Positions 50,138-62,284 of a stretch of DNA of 64,000 nt are shown piece after piece. The DNA lies in assembly GCA_020081605.1 (NCBI GenBank), contig JAHREC010000009.1:186001-250000 (forward strand), given 5' to 3'. Source of the DNA: Albifimbria verrucaria. Lineage: Eukaryota > Ascomycota > Sordariomycetes > Hypocreales > Stachybotryaceae. A program made the position numbers and the translations under genes. The notes under the pieces are model-generated. The model worked only from the letters and a program-made list of their open reading frames with translations. It did no database searches and was not told the origin of the DNA. Each line of letters opens with the position of its first letter. Positions within the stretch are counted from its first letter, which is position 1.

Positions 50138-52507
50138 TTAGGTACCAAAATTCCACTCTAATGTCTCCGCTGACTCATCGTATAGAGGTGCTAAGTCGTG
50201 CGACATGAGCCCGAACTGGTTCAGGTACATTTCAAACTCGTCGCTGAAACCTTCATACGGTCGCTGTAGAGAAGCATCGTTTCTATAGGCACAGGCCACG
50301 TCGCACATAGCTTTACAGATTTGGTGAAGCTTGTCTGCTGCGTTTGAAGCCTGCCTAAGCTTTTCCAAGGAAGTTGTGAAGCTTTGGAGTAACTCCAAAT
50401 CACGCTCCTCCAGAGTCTCCATAAAGTGGCAGAACAAGACGAAAAATGGTGCGAATGGGGTGAGCATCAATGTCCTGATTGTTGAGTCAGCGGCTTCGTA
50501 GTAATATTCGGATGGTCTTGAACTCACCAGTGCACGTATATTTTGCAATACAATGCTGTCGAGCTCAGGACCCGAACGGTATCTTGGTGACAAGTAATTG
50601 CGTTTCGTGCCGCGTCAATGCACGAGTCGCAGAACTGGCTTGCGGAACCTTCTGCTGTCTGTATCTTGCGGTAGATCAGTGTAAGCGTGATGTAAAACTG
50701 CACAAAGCTACTCATGATCAAGAGGTTGTTTAATCCCACAGGACCGCTAGGTTTTAGTTCTTGAAATGCTTCTTGTCTAATGTGTGACATTTCCAGCTCG
50801 ATTTGTTGAGCCTCTAGACCAAAGTTCGCGGCGATTATGCTTAACTCGGAGGGCGGCCGAGCTAGGGCAGTTGGACTGAATCTTAACAAGAACTTAGATT
50901 AGTAGTTAAACCTAGGAGAAGTAAGACACCTACAGTTCCGAGTACGCTCGTGCTCTTAGAGGGCTTGTGATCATCCATATTCGCGGTATCGATGTTTTCT
51001 CCATCTGGTCCAAACCGGCCAGTTTCAAGTCTCGCGGAATGGTAATTTCCGACTCTTGAATGACAGTAGAGCGGCCTAACCTTAAACTGAGACACTGATC
51101 CAGGATACTGACTTGCCAGAAAAGCCTTGATTTGGTTTTGGCTGTTTCGGGATCGTCAATATTATTGAGCCGATGGAAGCGACCAGTCTGACAGAGCTGA
51201 GCCGCTGTTGAGTTCAGTTGCCACGCGACAGAGGGCCAGCATGAATCAATCGCATAGAAGCCCTTTGCACGAAATGTCAGTATCCGTTTGCGCGTCATTG
51301 TATACTGTGCACTGACAGAAAGAAGTAGAGCCTGGATATGGCGCACTGTGGCCGTGAGGAAGAGTGGAAACTGGCTTATGCAGGTCTCTAAATTCGCCTG
51401 GCAGCTTCTGGCAATTGTATTGTAATCATGTTCCAGCGGCTTTGTGGCGCCCAAAACTTCATGTTCGACAAACAAGTAATACAGCCCAGCATGTACCACT
51501 GTCAAGTCTGCGTGAGATGCTGTCTCTGGTGAAGAATACACAGCTTCACAAAGAACAGCAAAATTGTCAATGCTAACCAAGGCCATGTTGTAGGTAAAAA
51601 GCGTAGGTTGGTGTACTAACTATTGATCAGCATCAGATCAGGACGAATGACGACACTTGACTAACGGTATGCCCCGTCTAGTGCTCCCATGACCAGCTCT
51701 TTTGGTGGCAGTGGAAGCTGGTGTAGTGATTTCGGAAGCGGCTGCTGCAGGGGGAACTGCTGGCTATAGCTATGAGAGCTTCGGCGCTGCGTGTTGAGTA
51801 GTCGCTGAAGGCGTGTCATTGCGCCAGTCGTTGATGAGTTGAGCTGACTTTGCGACCCATCCAGAAGAATTTGATCAAGGAACTCGCCGACATGAAGAGT
51901 TTGCGCTTTCAGAGTATGCTCTGCGCTAAGTAGCTGGCCGTCATCGTAGTTGTTTCGAGGAGATGAGAGGCCGCTGAATGGCTTCTCTCTCGGAGTGGAT
52001 GACTCTGAAGTGTGCACCGTGCTTAATTCGCAGCTTACTGAGTCGGAATTGCACAGTTTCTTCAACGTTTCTTCGATGCGTTTCAATCGATCATCCATTG
52101 CGTCCATCTTCATCTCACTGTATGATCGATAAGGGTCAATAACGATTGTCACACACATCTCGTACTTGGTGCGGCTGGAACGTACTAGGAACGTGAGACG
52201 AGAATGCGTTGTCGAGGATCGCGAACATGCATCTTCGAGCTGAAGTAGCAAGTATGCCCGGCGGTGAGGCATGGCCCGCAAGGATGGACTCTGTCACAGC
52301 GGACCTAAGCAGCAGCCAATGCGAGGTCAGTGGCGCAAGTTAACAAAATGGTACTCTGATGCAGCTTACCTTTCTTCGCCGGCATTCTTCACACTATTAT
52401 GTGATTAGCTTGATATGCGGTGATAGCCATGGATGAGATGATGGCTGGAGACCTACAGCTTTCGGTGCCAACTCTCCACATTGGCCTGGATAATTCGGAG
52501 TTGACAT
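50138..52507 (-). CDS. Zn2Cys6 transcription factor (TF2), intact
   Basis: Seven exons with canonical splice sites join into an unbroken 672-residue protein; introns are at 52394-52456, 52305-52369, 52118-52185, 51616-51665, 50882-50933 and 50475-50527. The binuclear cluster (C-x2-C-x6-C-x5-C-x2-C-x6-C, with RRRKVRC in the middle) is near residues 18-44 and is encoded across introns 1 and 2. A probable coiled coil follows (MDDRLKRIEETLKKL), and then a fungal regulator middle homology region (for example LFWQVSILDQCLSLRLGRS). It is a nuclear DNA-binding regulator; its target is unknown. Unlike most genes here, its frame needs no correction. Confidence 0.9.
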
Positions 52508-53964
52508 ATTGCCAATCTTGGTTCCCTAATTATCCTTGCTCCACTGGCGGGAAGGAAGTGCAATGTAAAGCATGTGGCACCAGTTAGATTAAGGTGGGAC
52601 TGGGGCAGAGGCTGCAGGAGGGCCCAGGATAGTCCCCTGACACTCGATGGGCGATGGAATAGCTATCTGATCGAATCCTAAAAATTCCATGAATTGAACA
52701 AGATGGATTTTGATTCATGAGAGACTCATTGCAAAAAGAATATGGGCCTAAACCCAACTAGAAGATGGGGACGGACTCCGCGGCCTCCGCTTTATCATGG
52801 TCCCGACACCGAGTCCCACATAGGGCCCTTTTTGAAGGTTTATTTAGCGACGTTTATTATTTGTATTGAGCGGCTTAGTAAGTAGACGGGAATGTTTGGA
52901 GGCGAATAATTATGAATTCTATCTCAACAGGTGTATTTTGAGACAGGATATTTAAGTATATATCCCACGCCTTAAGTATTGTCTTTAAATACCCACCTAC
53001 ATAGACTTTCCTATAAATAATACTAACAATCTCACCCCCGCCTTCCAAGCCCCAGACATCTATTATACCGGCTCTATGTGAATCGCGCACCATTATTGGC
53101 AGGCGGATCAATGCCGCTGCCATTTGCTATTCATATGGAGGCCGTGCCTAACGATGACGTCTAGTGGAGCCGTCGACCCTGTACCAAATATTCCGTCAGC
53201 ATCTTACAGCCAGTTCCTCCAGATCCATCTCAATTTCCTTAACTAAAATAAGAATGTCTGCAGTCCAATTGCCCAGTTACTATCGACCAGAAACTACCCA
53301 CCGTTCTCCGGACTGCCGCGTCCCAGGATGCCGCCGATGCTGCTGAGTTTGGTGCCCACATCTTCTCCATGCCCTTCGGTCATGTAGTCACCTGCAAGGA
53401 GCCGCAGGACCCGCTGGATAAGGCCTGCAGTAAGGGACCCATCCGAAAGGACATCACCCACCTCAAAAGGCCTGATCTAGGCTAGCCATCTTGATGACGT
53501 GATTGTAGCCGTCTTATTTGCCAAGATGGTAGGTGATATCGTAAGGAGGATTTTTCGATTGCTATCAGAAATACCCATTATGTATTTCTGGTTGTGTGGC
53601 ATCACTACTCTTAAGTCCATTCGTTTTTGTAATCTGAGGACCAGACGTGATCAGAAGAGGGGCTCCTGTGGAACAAGGATGGAGAAAGCTTGGAGGGTAA
53701 TTTCATTGGTTGATTCGCAATTAATTACCCCTTTAGGAGAGCTTATTGCCATAATGGAAAAGGAATTCAAGTTCCTAACTCCGTCTATCCGCGCCCATAT
53801 GAAGTCCACAGAAGCACAAAGCCTTCAAGGCACTGTCTGGAAAAGTATAAAATACCATGCTCGGACTTCAAAATCAGATGTGTAGAGTCTACGGCATAAC
53901 TCAGATTCCAAGCTACCAATCAATAGTTCCTAAGACTCCATATAAATTCTTATATAACCTGACC
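52508..53964. other. region with a decayed or broken small ORF
   Basis: From an ATG at 53254 a protein-like stretch continues to about 53485 with one frame change near 53286 (SQDAADAAEFGAHIFSMPFG, then KEPQDPLDKACSKGPIRK), and after another change it may continue at 53499 (MIVAVLFAKMVGDI). Composition and codon use look coding, but I recognise no family. Downstream, to 53885, only open frame without motifs is seen. The part 52508-53160 holds the TF2 upstream region, with CGGACTCCG-CGGCCTCCG at about 52773; nothing else is supported. Confidence 0.35.
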
Positions 53965-55008
53965 ATGTCGACGGCAAATGAACTCAACCTCATCTTTGGG
54001 GCAGGAGGGTATGGGGTATATTTGGCATCCTTGGGCGTCGATGGTCATGCCCTCGCCCGCGAACAGCTGAATGTATTGAAGGAAACAGGAATCCAGTCAA
54101 TTGACACCTCGGAGCTCTATGAAGGCAGCGAGGAAGAGCTGGCGCACCAACAGGCTCCAACGCACTTCAGAATCCATAACAAAGTCAAAGGAGGTTTTGC
54201 CCGGGGACGGGGCCGTGATGCAATCATTAGAGCTGGTCAAGAACGACTTCGACTCCTCGAGACGAAGCAGGTGAGTTGTCCCCACTCAAGTAGAATCTGA
54301 TCAAGCTGGCTAACTCTGTCAGGTTGAAGTCTTATACCTTCATGCCCCTGATAATACCATACCACTCAAAGAGCAAGTAGAAGCATATAATACCCTGTAC
54401 CAGCAGGGGTTTTCAAGCAATTAGGGCTGTCCAACTTCGCCCCACAAGAAGTGCAAGACTTCTATGATGCAGCCAAAGCATACAACTGTGTCCTTCCCAC
54501 GGTCTACGAGGGTTCTTATAGTGCGGTGGGCCGCCTTGCAGAAACAGATCTGATCCCACTGTTGCGTAAGCTCGGCATAGCTTACAACGCGTACAGTCCC
54601 ATCGCTGGAGGTCTGCTCGCCAAGTCAAAGGAAGAATTTCTGAATGGGGCCTCGAGGTTTAACAACAGCACGGTATTGGGAGTGCTGTACAACTCAATAT
54701 TCAATAGACCCTCTTACCTGACAGCTTTGGATGCGTGGGGTGACATTTCCAAAGACTCTGGTCTTCCGAAGGCTGAGCTGGCTTTTCGGTGGGTCGTATA
54801 TCATTCGATCTTGAGTGGGAAGCATGGGGATGGAATCATCTTTGGAGCAAGAGATGCGACCCAGTTAAGAGACACGATACGGATCATTCAAGCTGGGCCT
54901 CTACCAGACAATGTTGTGAAGAGAATTGATGCTGTGTGGGACATAGTGAAAGGCGAAGCTGTTCTTGACAACTGGCTTGGATACTGGAAAGCAATTCTGG
55001 AAGGGTAG
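53965..55008 (+). CDS. aldo-keto reductase (AKR2), AKR7-like
   Basis: Exon 1 (53965-54270) and exon 2, across intron 54271-54322, encode about 330 residues. Visible features are FGAGGYG at the start, SIDTSELYEGS with catalytic Asp and Tyr, IHNKV with Lys, YLHAPD with His, LSNFAPQEV, NAYSPIAGGLL and FGARDATQLRDT near the cofactor site. This matches aflatoxin-aldehyde-reductase-like enzymes that reduce aldehydes or ketones with NADPH. One frame change lies near 54408 in a G run. The ATG lies only about 10-25 bases after TATA-like sequence (53939-53957), so the true start might differ. It is followed at 950 bp by the TF3 regulator gene on the same strand. Confidence 0.88.
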
Positions 55009-55958
55009 GTGAATTTTATTAGCTTTGGTATACAGACGCGCTTCCGGAATTGAAGTATTTTTGTCGTTTACTTTGATCCGCTTATTGCAATAAGATTCGC
55101 ATCTAACAAACATCGATCGGCTGTGTGCACATATCTCCATGAGTCCGGTAAAGTGCGGGATGGGTATCAAATTTAGAAATCAAACAATTAAAATGAGCCA
55201 AAATCTAGATGCAAAAAGTTAAGTAAATAAGCTGGTAGTAGGAACACCACCATTGCCCTTCATTACAGATGTTTTCCATAATAATTATCACCTATGTGGA
55301 GATTAAGATATTTTTCTATATAGATACAATGATTAAAGTGCTGTGCGGTTGCTACTTAGTCTATCCTGTACCTAACGGAACGTGAGGAGATGACATCCTC
55401 AAGAGATCTTGAAGCCTTGTGGCCAGTTTGCAATTCTGAGATAAACGTAAGCTTAGTCATCATTTGAAGATATGCAACTCCTTTACATATACGGATGTAG
55501 AACAACTAGATTACTCGCAAACGCATGCTTTAAGCTGCCCCCTGTGCAATCGACATAGCCTGGCAATATCCTACCTGTAACGAGCCGCGCCGGCAAATTT
55601 GCAAATTATTGGCTGATAATGCACCGCGCTCACCTGCACCCCATCAGCCTGGGGTCAGAGTTGGATTTGTAATGGATTCAAGGGAGACTTATTGGTCGCT
55701 TCGGAAAACGATTCTCTCTTGGGCTAGGGCATGTGCGCTGACAGGAGGAGGCACAGATCCCGGTTCGTCCGGACGTCATCACTGATCAATAACATTCCCA
55801 TTGTAGACTGATGCAAAGGACATTTCTTTCTAAGGAAATTATGCCAAGATATCCATCTTCTCTCAATTCCGTGTTCTGTGAACGAAACTTGGAGCAAAGT
55901 CTAGCCTAGCTCAATACTTCTACCGCAACACCTCGCTTGTACGTGAATTTCGTAACTA
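55009..55958. other. intergenic, upstream region of TF3
   Basis: I see no coding region in this stretch; the frame at 54901-55170 (minus) is a chance overlap. It holds the promoter of the downstream regulator, with a palindrome at 55766-55775. Confidence 0.5.
55766..55775. promoter_or_regulatory. palindrome CGTCCGGACG, candidate Zn2Cys6 site
   Basis: A perfect 10-bp palindrome with abutting CCG/CGG triplets lies about 184 bp before the TF3 ATG. Zn2Cys6 dimers bind paired CGG triplets, so autoregulation is possible; chance occurrence cannot be excluded. Confidence 0.25.
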
Positions 55959-57396
55959 ATGGCGCGCAAGGGTGTAAGGAGGGTGCGGACGGGCTGCGTC
56001 ACATGCAAGTATGTAAAATTCCCTTAATTTGGGTATGAAATTAACGCCTGAAGGGTCCGCAAAGTTAAGGTTGGTATTTGTCCCCTAATGGTTCAGATTG
56101 TCATTGCAGCTCGGCCCCTAACATGGTCACTATCAGTGTGATGAGACTAGACCAGCTTGCCAACAGTGCACATGTACTGGGCGCAAGTGCGATGGTTATG
56201 CGCAAGCCCTCCAATGGAAGCCCACCATTGTATCGATGGACTTATCGCCGCGCAGCCATCACGGACCTGGAGAAGCTCGAGCGCTTCACCTCTTCCACCT
56301 GCGGGTCGCACCTTGGATGTCCGGTTCTTATTCTTCGTATTTTTGGACAAACCTCATAATGCAGGTTGGGTTTTCGATGCCTGCGATAAGACATGGCGTC
56401 ATCACGATCGGGTTGCTCTACGAGGACTTTGCCTCCAACAGTAACCATAGAAGCCGGTTGAGGGACAACGCTCTTGCGATTCAGCATTACAACCTTGCTA
56501 TTCGAGAATTGAGAAGGACTCAAAATGTTCCCCTAATCTTGATGGCTTGCTTAATTTTCGTGTGCATAGAGCTGATACAGGGCAGTGAAGAGGAAGCACT
56601 TAACCATCTGCAGTCTGGACTCCGCATCTTGCATGCCACCCCACAGCTTCCCTCATGGGCTCAAGACTCTTTAGGACCCATATACCAACGCCAAAGAATT
56701 ACGCTTCTAAAGTTTGGCCGTAGTATGGATCCGATCCCTGGAGATTCCTTGCCACGTGCCGAGCCAGTTCGCTCAATTGACGACGCTAGAGCGTTAACAG
56801 ATTGTCTCTATTATCACGGATTCCGACTTGTGACTTTTGGCAGCATGTATCGTCATGGAGATCTCCATGGAGAAGCAGTTGAAAGGGAGTTACTCGCCCA
56901 GCAGACGAATTTATTGGAGTGCCTGCGAGAATCGCGGGAGGTACTCCTTGACTTTGCACGTCAACAGACGATTCCCAGTGATCATTATCCGACTTACTCT
57001 AGCTTTCTTCTGGGTGTTGAACTCGGTCGAATAGGAGCTGTTATGGCCTTTAGTGCTAGCGAGATGGGATACGACAAGTTTACTGACACCTTCAAAACGG
57101 CCGTTGAGATGCTGGCAGAAATAGGCTTCAGCATGACTTGTTCTACTGAGCACCAGACGGCGCCAATTTTCAGATGGGAGACAGGATACATCATGTCCAT
57201 ACTTTCTATAATATTCCGATGTCGCCATATCCCCACTAGATTGAGAGCACTGGCGCTGTTAAAGAGATTTGGGTCGGCTAGAGAGGGCTTTTGGGACACA
57301 ACCCGGCTTTGGGTCATCTGCCGACGTTTGGTCGAGGTTGAACATGATATGGCGCTGAGTGAAGATGGCCAGCCCCAAAAGATGCACCAGGAGTGA
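55959..57396 (+). CDS. Zn2Cys6 transcription factor (TF3), intact
   Basis: Three exons, with introns 56009-56053 (45 bp) and 56070-56136 around a 16-base micro-exon, join into an unbroken 441-residue protein. The cluster spacing is C-x2-C-x6-C-x6-C-x2-C-x6-C at about residues 13-41, with the micro-exon encoding its VRKVK part; an extra Cys sits in the last loop. The remainder is the helical regulator domain (LIFVCIELIQGSEEEALNHL, HLQSGLRIL, LLKRFGSAREGFWDTT). It is paralogous in layout and motifs to the TF1 gene at 41954-43755. The start at 55959 gives MARKGVRRVRTGC, typical for this group. Its target is unknown; the neighbouring AKR2 is a candidate. Confidence 0.88.
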
Positions 57397-58175
57397 ATTT
57401 CCCACCAGACGAGAAAAGAGTTCGTCATATCATAGGAATTCACGCGGTGCAATTACAGCCAGAAGCGGAGCGCAGAAGTCGACAGGAGCGCCCGTGGCAT
57501 TCGTCATGCGGGATACCACAGGTCGGATTTACGTTTCGGAACAATTGAGTAGCTTGGATTAATAAAATCCCACCATCTTCTACCATTAGCTGAGTTACTG
57601 GACATTCAATATATCTAGTTTTTATCCGGCTCTAATTGGGCAATGGACTAGTTTGCTACGTAGTCGGTATGTTGCCGGCCGGCCGGAGGAGAAGTGGTCA
57701 CAAATAGCACGACACCACAGCGTTGCAGTCTCAATCAACCGTCTCGTCACTCTAGTTCATGCAGTCAAGGTAAGATGGCAGCAGCCACGGGGCTAAACGG
57801 AAATATGGGTTCGATCCTACAGTAGATCATGTTATGTCAGCATCTCGGATGAAGCGGCATCGAGGCCGGTTGCTGACCCACAGAGAGAACCTACTTGGTT
57901 AAAAACACCAAATGCCGCCGCGTTCCCCGCTAATTCATCGATCACGCAATCAGTTAGCGCGGAAGGATTTTATTTTTCGTTGTTGTTTTCAGATGCTCAA
58001 CGCCGCCAGAGTGAAGCATTTGCTACGTAGTACTTAATAGCACTGAATTCATGTTCTCTCAGGGCTAGTGTCGTGTCGTACTCACTGTCAACCGTGGCAT
58101 CAGTTAACTTACACGCCAGCTTTGAGCCTCGAGAGTGGGTGGGTCTAGCCTCCACCAGCCAAACTGCCGGCCAGC
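57397..58175. other. intergenic, permease upstream region
   Basis: No gene is supported. It contains the 12-bp palindrome CCGGCCGGCCGG (57675-57686) and a GGTTCGATCC string (57808-57817) that resembles a tRNA B box but lacks a foldable context. Confidence 0.5.
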
Positions 58176-60004
58176 ATGGACAAGACATCAGATGGAAAGG
58201 TCTTGGACCATGGCGACCGTAGTGACCAGCCCATGGACACCGAGGAGGGCCAGCACCGTGTTCAGGCAGACCGCTTGAGGCGGTCTCTATCAGCCCGTCA
58301 GGTCCAGATGATTGCCATTGGTGGCACCATTGGCACGGGTCTGTTTCTTGGCACAGGAAAATCCCTGGCCACTGGCGGACCGGCTTCCATGCTGATATGC
58401 TACGCCATTGTCGGCGGTATAGTCTTCGTTACTATGCTCTGTCTTGGCGAAATGGCCGCCTTTATTCCGGTGGCGGGTAGCTTCTGTACGTTTGCTGGGT
58501 AAGTCCTATTTTTCATCGCATCCATCGACTTTTAATTTTGGTTGTTAACTTGGTGAGGTAGGCGGTTTGTCGACGATGCTTTCGGCTTTGCTCTCACGTG
58601 GAATTACTGGTTCAACGACGCTGTATCCACAGCGTCCGACCTAGTCGCCCTACAACTCATCTTGCAGTACTGGACCGATAACTTTCCGGGATGGGCTCTC
58701 AGTCTTATATTCTGGTTTGTCCTTATCCTTGCCAATATCATCACCGTGCGCGCCTACGGTGAACTTGAATACTGGCTCAGCTTGCTGAAAGTCATTACAA
58801 TCGTGGTAAGTGGCCGTGCACGAACACTCCTGAAGAACAACCAGTCTGACCATCCAATATTAGGTTTTCATCATAGTGGGCATAGTTGTCAACGTAGGTG
58901 GCAATTCTACCGGTCATTACATTGGAGGAGAAAACTGGCATATCCCTGGTGCACCGTTTGTTGACGGCATCGGTGGCTTTGCTTCTGTATTTGTTACTGC
59001 CTCGTTCGCCTGTAGGTCTCCCTTCTCCCACATGCGAGACATGATGTCTCAAGCTAACCGATGGCAGATGGTGGTACCGAGTCCATCGCTATCACGGCTG
59101 GCGAGACGAAAAACCCGACCCGAAATATGCCAAAAGTCGTCAAGAATGTCTTTTGGCGAATTCTTCTCTTTTATATCCTTTCTATTCTCCTCATCGGTCT
59201 CAACGTTCCCTACACTTACCCCAACCTAAATTCCAAGGAAACGCGCACCTCACCCTTCACCATCGTATTCGAGATGACCGGAGCTCATGCTGCGGGAGTG
59301 TTATTAATGCCGTCATTCTCACAAGTGTTTTATCTGCTGGCAACCACGCGCTCTTCGCCGGTACCCGACTTTTGTATACTCTGGCCGTCGAGCATCATGC
59401 TCCATCTCTCTTCGGTAAGTTGAACAGGCATGGTGTCCCTTGGGTGGCGGTGCTTGGGACATCCCTTATCGCCGGCCTTTGCTTCGGTTCTAGCTTTATC
59501 GGAGCAGGTCAACTTTGGAGTTGGTTACAAAAGTAAGATACCCTACTTAACATCTAGCCATTTTGAACTTCGCACTGACAGCACTAGTATCGTCGGCGTT
59601 TCCAATCAGCTAAGTTGGATTGCCATTGGTGTTGCCTCTATTCGTTTCCGTTCGGGCCTCGCCCGCCAAGGAAAGACACACCTTTGCCGTTCAAGAATTG
59701 GACATACCCTGTCGGTCCTTGGATTGCTGTTATCCTTAACAGCTTCCTCGTCCTTGTGCAGGGCTGGAGCTGTTTTAGCCCCAAATTCAATGCCGTTGAT
59801 TTTGTTAGCCTTTATATCGAGCTTCCTATCATGTTGATTATGTTTATAGCGTGGAAGCTCATAAAGAGGACTAAGTTTGTGAGTCTGGACGAGATGGATC
59901 TTGAGACAGATGTGTATGTCAAGGATAAGGAGGATCTAGAGACTCCCGCGTCAGAAAAGGGTTGGAAAGGCAAGGTGAAGATGGTGTTGCACTGGTTCTT
60001 TTGA
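58176..60004 (+). CDS. amino-acid permease, YAT/APC family
   Basis: About 532 residues in five exons; introns 58499-58561, 58806-58863, 59012-59067 and 59533-59587. After a charged N-terminus come the YAT hallmarks RQVQMIAIGGTIGTGLFLGT in TM1, FALTWNYWFNDA, the SFAYGGTE region joined across intron 3, AGETKNPTRNMPK and further membrane segments, ending in a charged cytosolic tail (KLIKRTKFVSLDEMDLE). It imports amino acids with protons at the plasma membrane; substrate range is not readable. Two frame changes are needed, near 59305 and 59690. Confidence 0.9.
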
Positions 60005-60464
60005 GTAGTCAGAAGTAAGAGTTAAATTAACTAGAATACGACTGGTGTTCAGTACGTAAATGAGGCTTCCGGATCAACCCAAAACTACGGTGCTCGCTAC
60101 TTCAAATGAGGTATGATGAATGGCTTGGATCGTTTTTCTCCAATGTGGATACTCGGAAACAATCAGGATCTCGTTACATAAGGCAGTATTCCAATTCCTT
60201 TGTCAACTACAAGCACCTGCACTACACAGCATGGGATAAGAGTAGGCTCCAGTTACCGATGAACTGTCTTTCTTCTTAGAAGACCATTTACATCGAATAT
60301 TGAAATTCGGACAATTAGCTTATTGAAGCTTAAGATCAGCCGCAACTGATTTAAGATGTTGACAAGGCAGATGCACAAATGGGATTAAAGTCACTAACTA
60401 GATTATATCGATCTAAGACGAATTTCTCACTAGCTAACAATGATTCATGTTTCCAGTTAGCACC
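60005..60464. other. intergenic, no gene supported
   Basis: Convergent 3' regions of the permease and the following secreted protein; no open frame, repeat or RNA signal that I can support. Confidence 0.5.
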
Positions 60465-60976
60465 TCAAACCTCCATAGATGTGTTTGTAGACCCCACTCT
60501 GGGTTTGGGCCTCTTAAACTGGCCCGAACTTGGCAGATCCCACATGCTGTGTATAGCAGTCTGTACCCACAATAGTAGTTGGGGGTTTACAGTAATAGAA
60601 TTACCTCCTCCAGTAGTGCTGCAGTCGGTACGACTATAGATGTTGACTGTTTAAGTGTCGTTAGTTGACCTGATATTACAAAATTGACATATTCTTTTGA
60701 CCCACCTGGCCGCTGAGAGCCATTTACTCTAACCCTCCAGCTAGGATAAGGAATGGCAGGGCTGGGAACTCGGCATTCATCGCCTCCAGCATCGAAGAAG
60801 GTGTATGGATCAACCAAGGTTCCCTGGCAGTTGGGCTCTGTGAAGAATTGTATGTAGAAGTAGCCTATCTGGCGTGTCTCGAGAGGAATACTAGCAGCTA
60901 CGTCTATTCCAATAGCAGCTGCGTCTGTTCCAACAGCAGCAAGGGCAAGAGCCAGGAGCGTGAATGTGGAATGCAT
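60465..60976 (-). CDS. small secreted protein, unknown function
   Basis: Two exons (60976-60706 and 60646-60465, intron 60705-60647 with GTGGGT donor) give 150 residues. The inner ATG at 60976 is chosen over the open frame to 61123 because it starts a signal peptide (MHSTFTLLALALAAVGTDA) and has a TATA box about 85 bp upstream. The mature part has a repeated theme of aromatic strands each with one Cys: FFTEPNCQG, GGDECRV and YSRTDCSTTGG. This resembles small secreted ascomycete proteins of unknown function. The splice choice rests on recovering the third Cys element; reading straight through the intron instead ends at 60587 without it. Confidence 0.6.
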
Positions 60977-61057
60977 TATGGATAAATCTTGTTGCGTGGG
61001 TTGATTGAGACTACTTCCTGATCCTGAGATTCGCGGGTCATAGCGAGACATGCCTTT

Positions 61058-61065
61058 CTTATATA
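61058..61065 (-). promoter_or_regulatory. TATA box of the small secreted protein gene
   Basis: The minus strand reads TATATAAG about 85 bp upstream of the ATG at 60976, a canonical core promoter element at a typical fungal distance. Confidence 0.5.
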
Positions 61066-62284
61066 CATAACCGCACCGGCTCTCGCCTAGAACACCCATG
61101 GTTACAGTCAAATTTCGGAGCAAATTTCCCGAAAATATCTTGGTTACTAAATATTTGTCTTCCTAGAGCGAAGGCAGCAAATGGCGGTAAGAATCAATGA
61201 GTGAGGTTATATGCATTGTAATGGCACAGTTATCCCGTGATTTAAAAAAGCAGACAGTGGCGCAAATTAGCGAGGATCAGGATTACAATCCTGGAGAAAT
61301 GCGCTCATAAGCATCTCTATTCTAATCATATCTTGAGGAGGAAAACAGTTTATAGGTGCCTACTTATTTGAGGAAAGTTGAATCAAGGTAGCAATGGCGG
61401 TTCGTTAACAAATTAAGCATAGCAAAGCATATCCTACTTCCATATTATCTCGGTGATCCTCAAAAAATCGTGAGAAAAACATGTCCTTAAATGAGGTAAC
61501 TGGGATGAACAGGATGCCAAAACCATCGATCTACTAGGATGAATCGATTTGCAAGGATAAGAGGCCGAGTCCTTCTTAGGGTAGAGGCACAGCATCCAGA
61601 TCAGGACGCCTAGGTTCTAAGCGACTATCAGCCGCAAGCTGCACAATAAAATTGCCACTGTCTATTATGCACATCCTGAATGATGAATATGTGGCTAGAT
61701 AGATCACACATCTGAAGCCGATTCTTTAGATTCAGAGTCAATAATGGCGGTGAACTTCTGTGGCTTCTTCTAAGAGATGAATCTAAGTCTTTATGGAAAA
61801 TTCGAGGGATCTACTTGGGCTACAAATTCTCAATACAAAGAAGACTGCATGAAAACCTAATAGTTCATGGGGATACGTTACTAGGTAAAGATCTTCGAGA
61901 AAGAGCAGCGGCGATAATGATTCAGTGTTTCCAGCGCTTACCATGCGCAGCCATAATCTTGTTGTCAGTGTTGATTCTATTTCTCTTGTTCACTCTATGC
62001 AGTGGGCATTTAAGTGATTAAGCGGTGATATGCATATTTGGGATAGTGTGTGAATCAAGAAACTCATCGACTTGATTGCTTGGATGGCATGGTGTCGATT
62101 GTCTGTCCTCGATTTGTTTTTCGGTCACACAAATAATCAAAACCAATTCTCACAAGTCCTCTAGATCTCAACAGAGGATAGCAGAAACAAGTCAGAAGGG
62201 CTGTCGTGGGGTTACTTCAAGACAACCTCCAGAAAAGACAAGAGCACATATACCGTACCGGCTCTATAACCTAGTCATTATCCA
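61066..62284. other. intergenic, no gene supported
   Basis: A 68-codon frame at 61815-62021 has one hydrophobic stretch but no start context, intron or family. Nothing else is supported between the secreted protein promoter and the 3' end of the next gene. Confidence 0.45.

Noticed and set aside
57675..57686. Palindrome CCGGCCGGCCGG as regulator site
   Set aside because: Simple GC repeat about 490 bp from the permease start; no second copy in the other promoters.
57808..57817. tRNA B box (GGTTCGATCC)
   Set aside because: The flanks do not form a T stem, and no A box or acceptor pairing is found upstream.
61815..62021. 68-codon ORF with a hydrophobic segment
   Set aside because: No start context, no homology that I recognise, and lies in AT-rich spacer.
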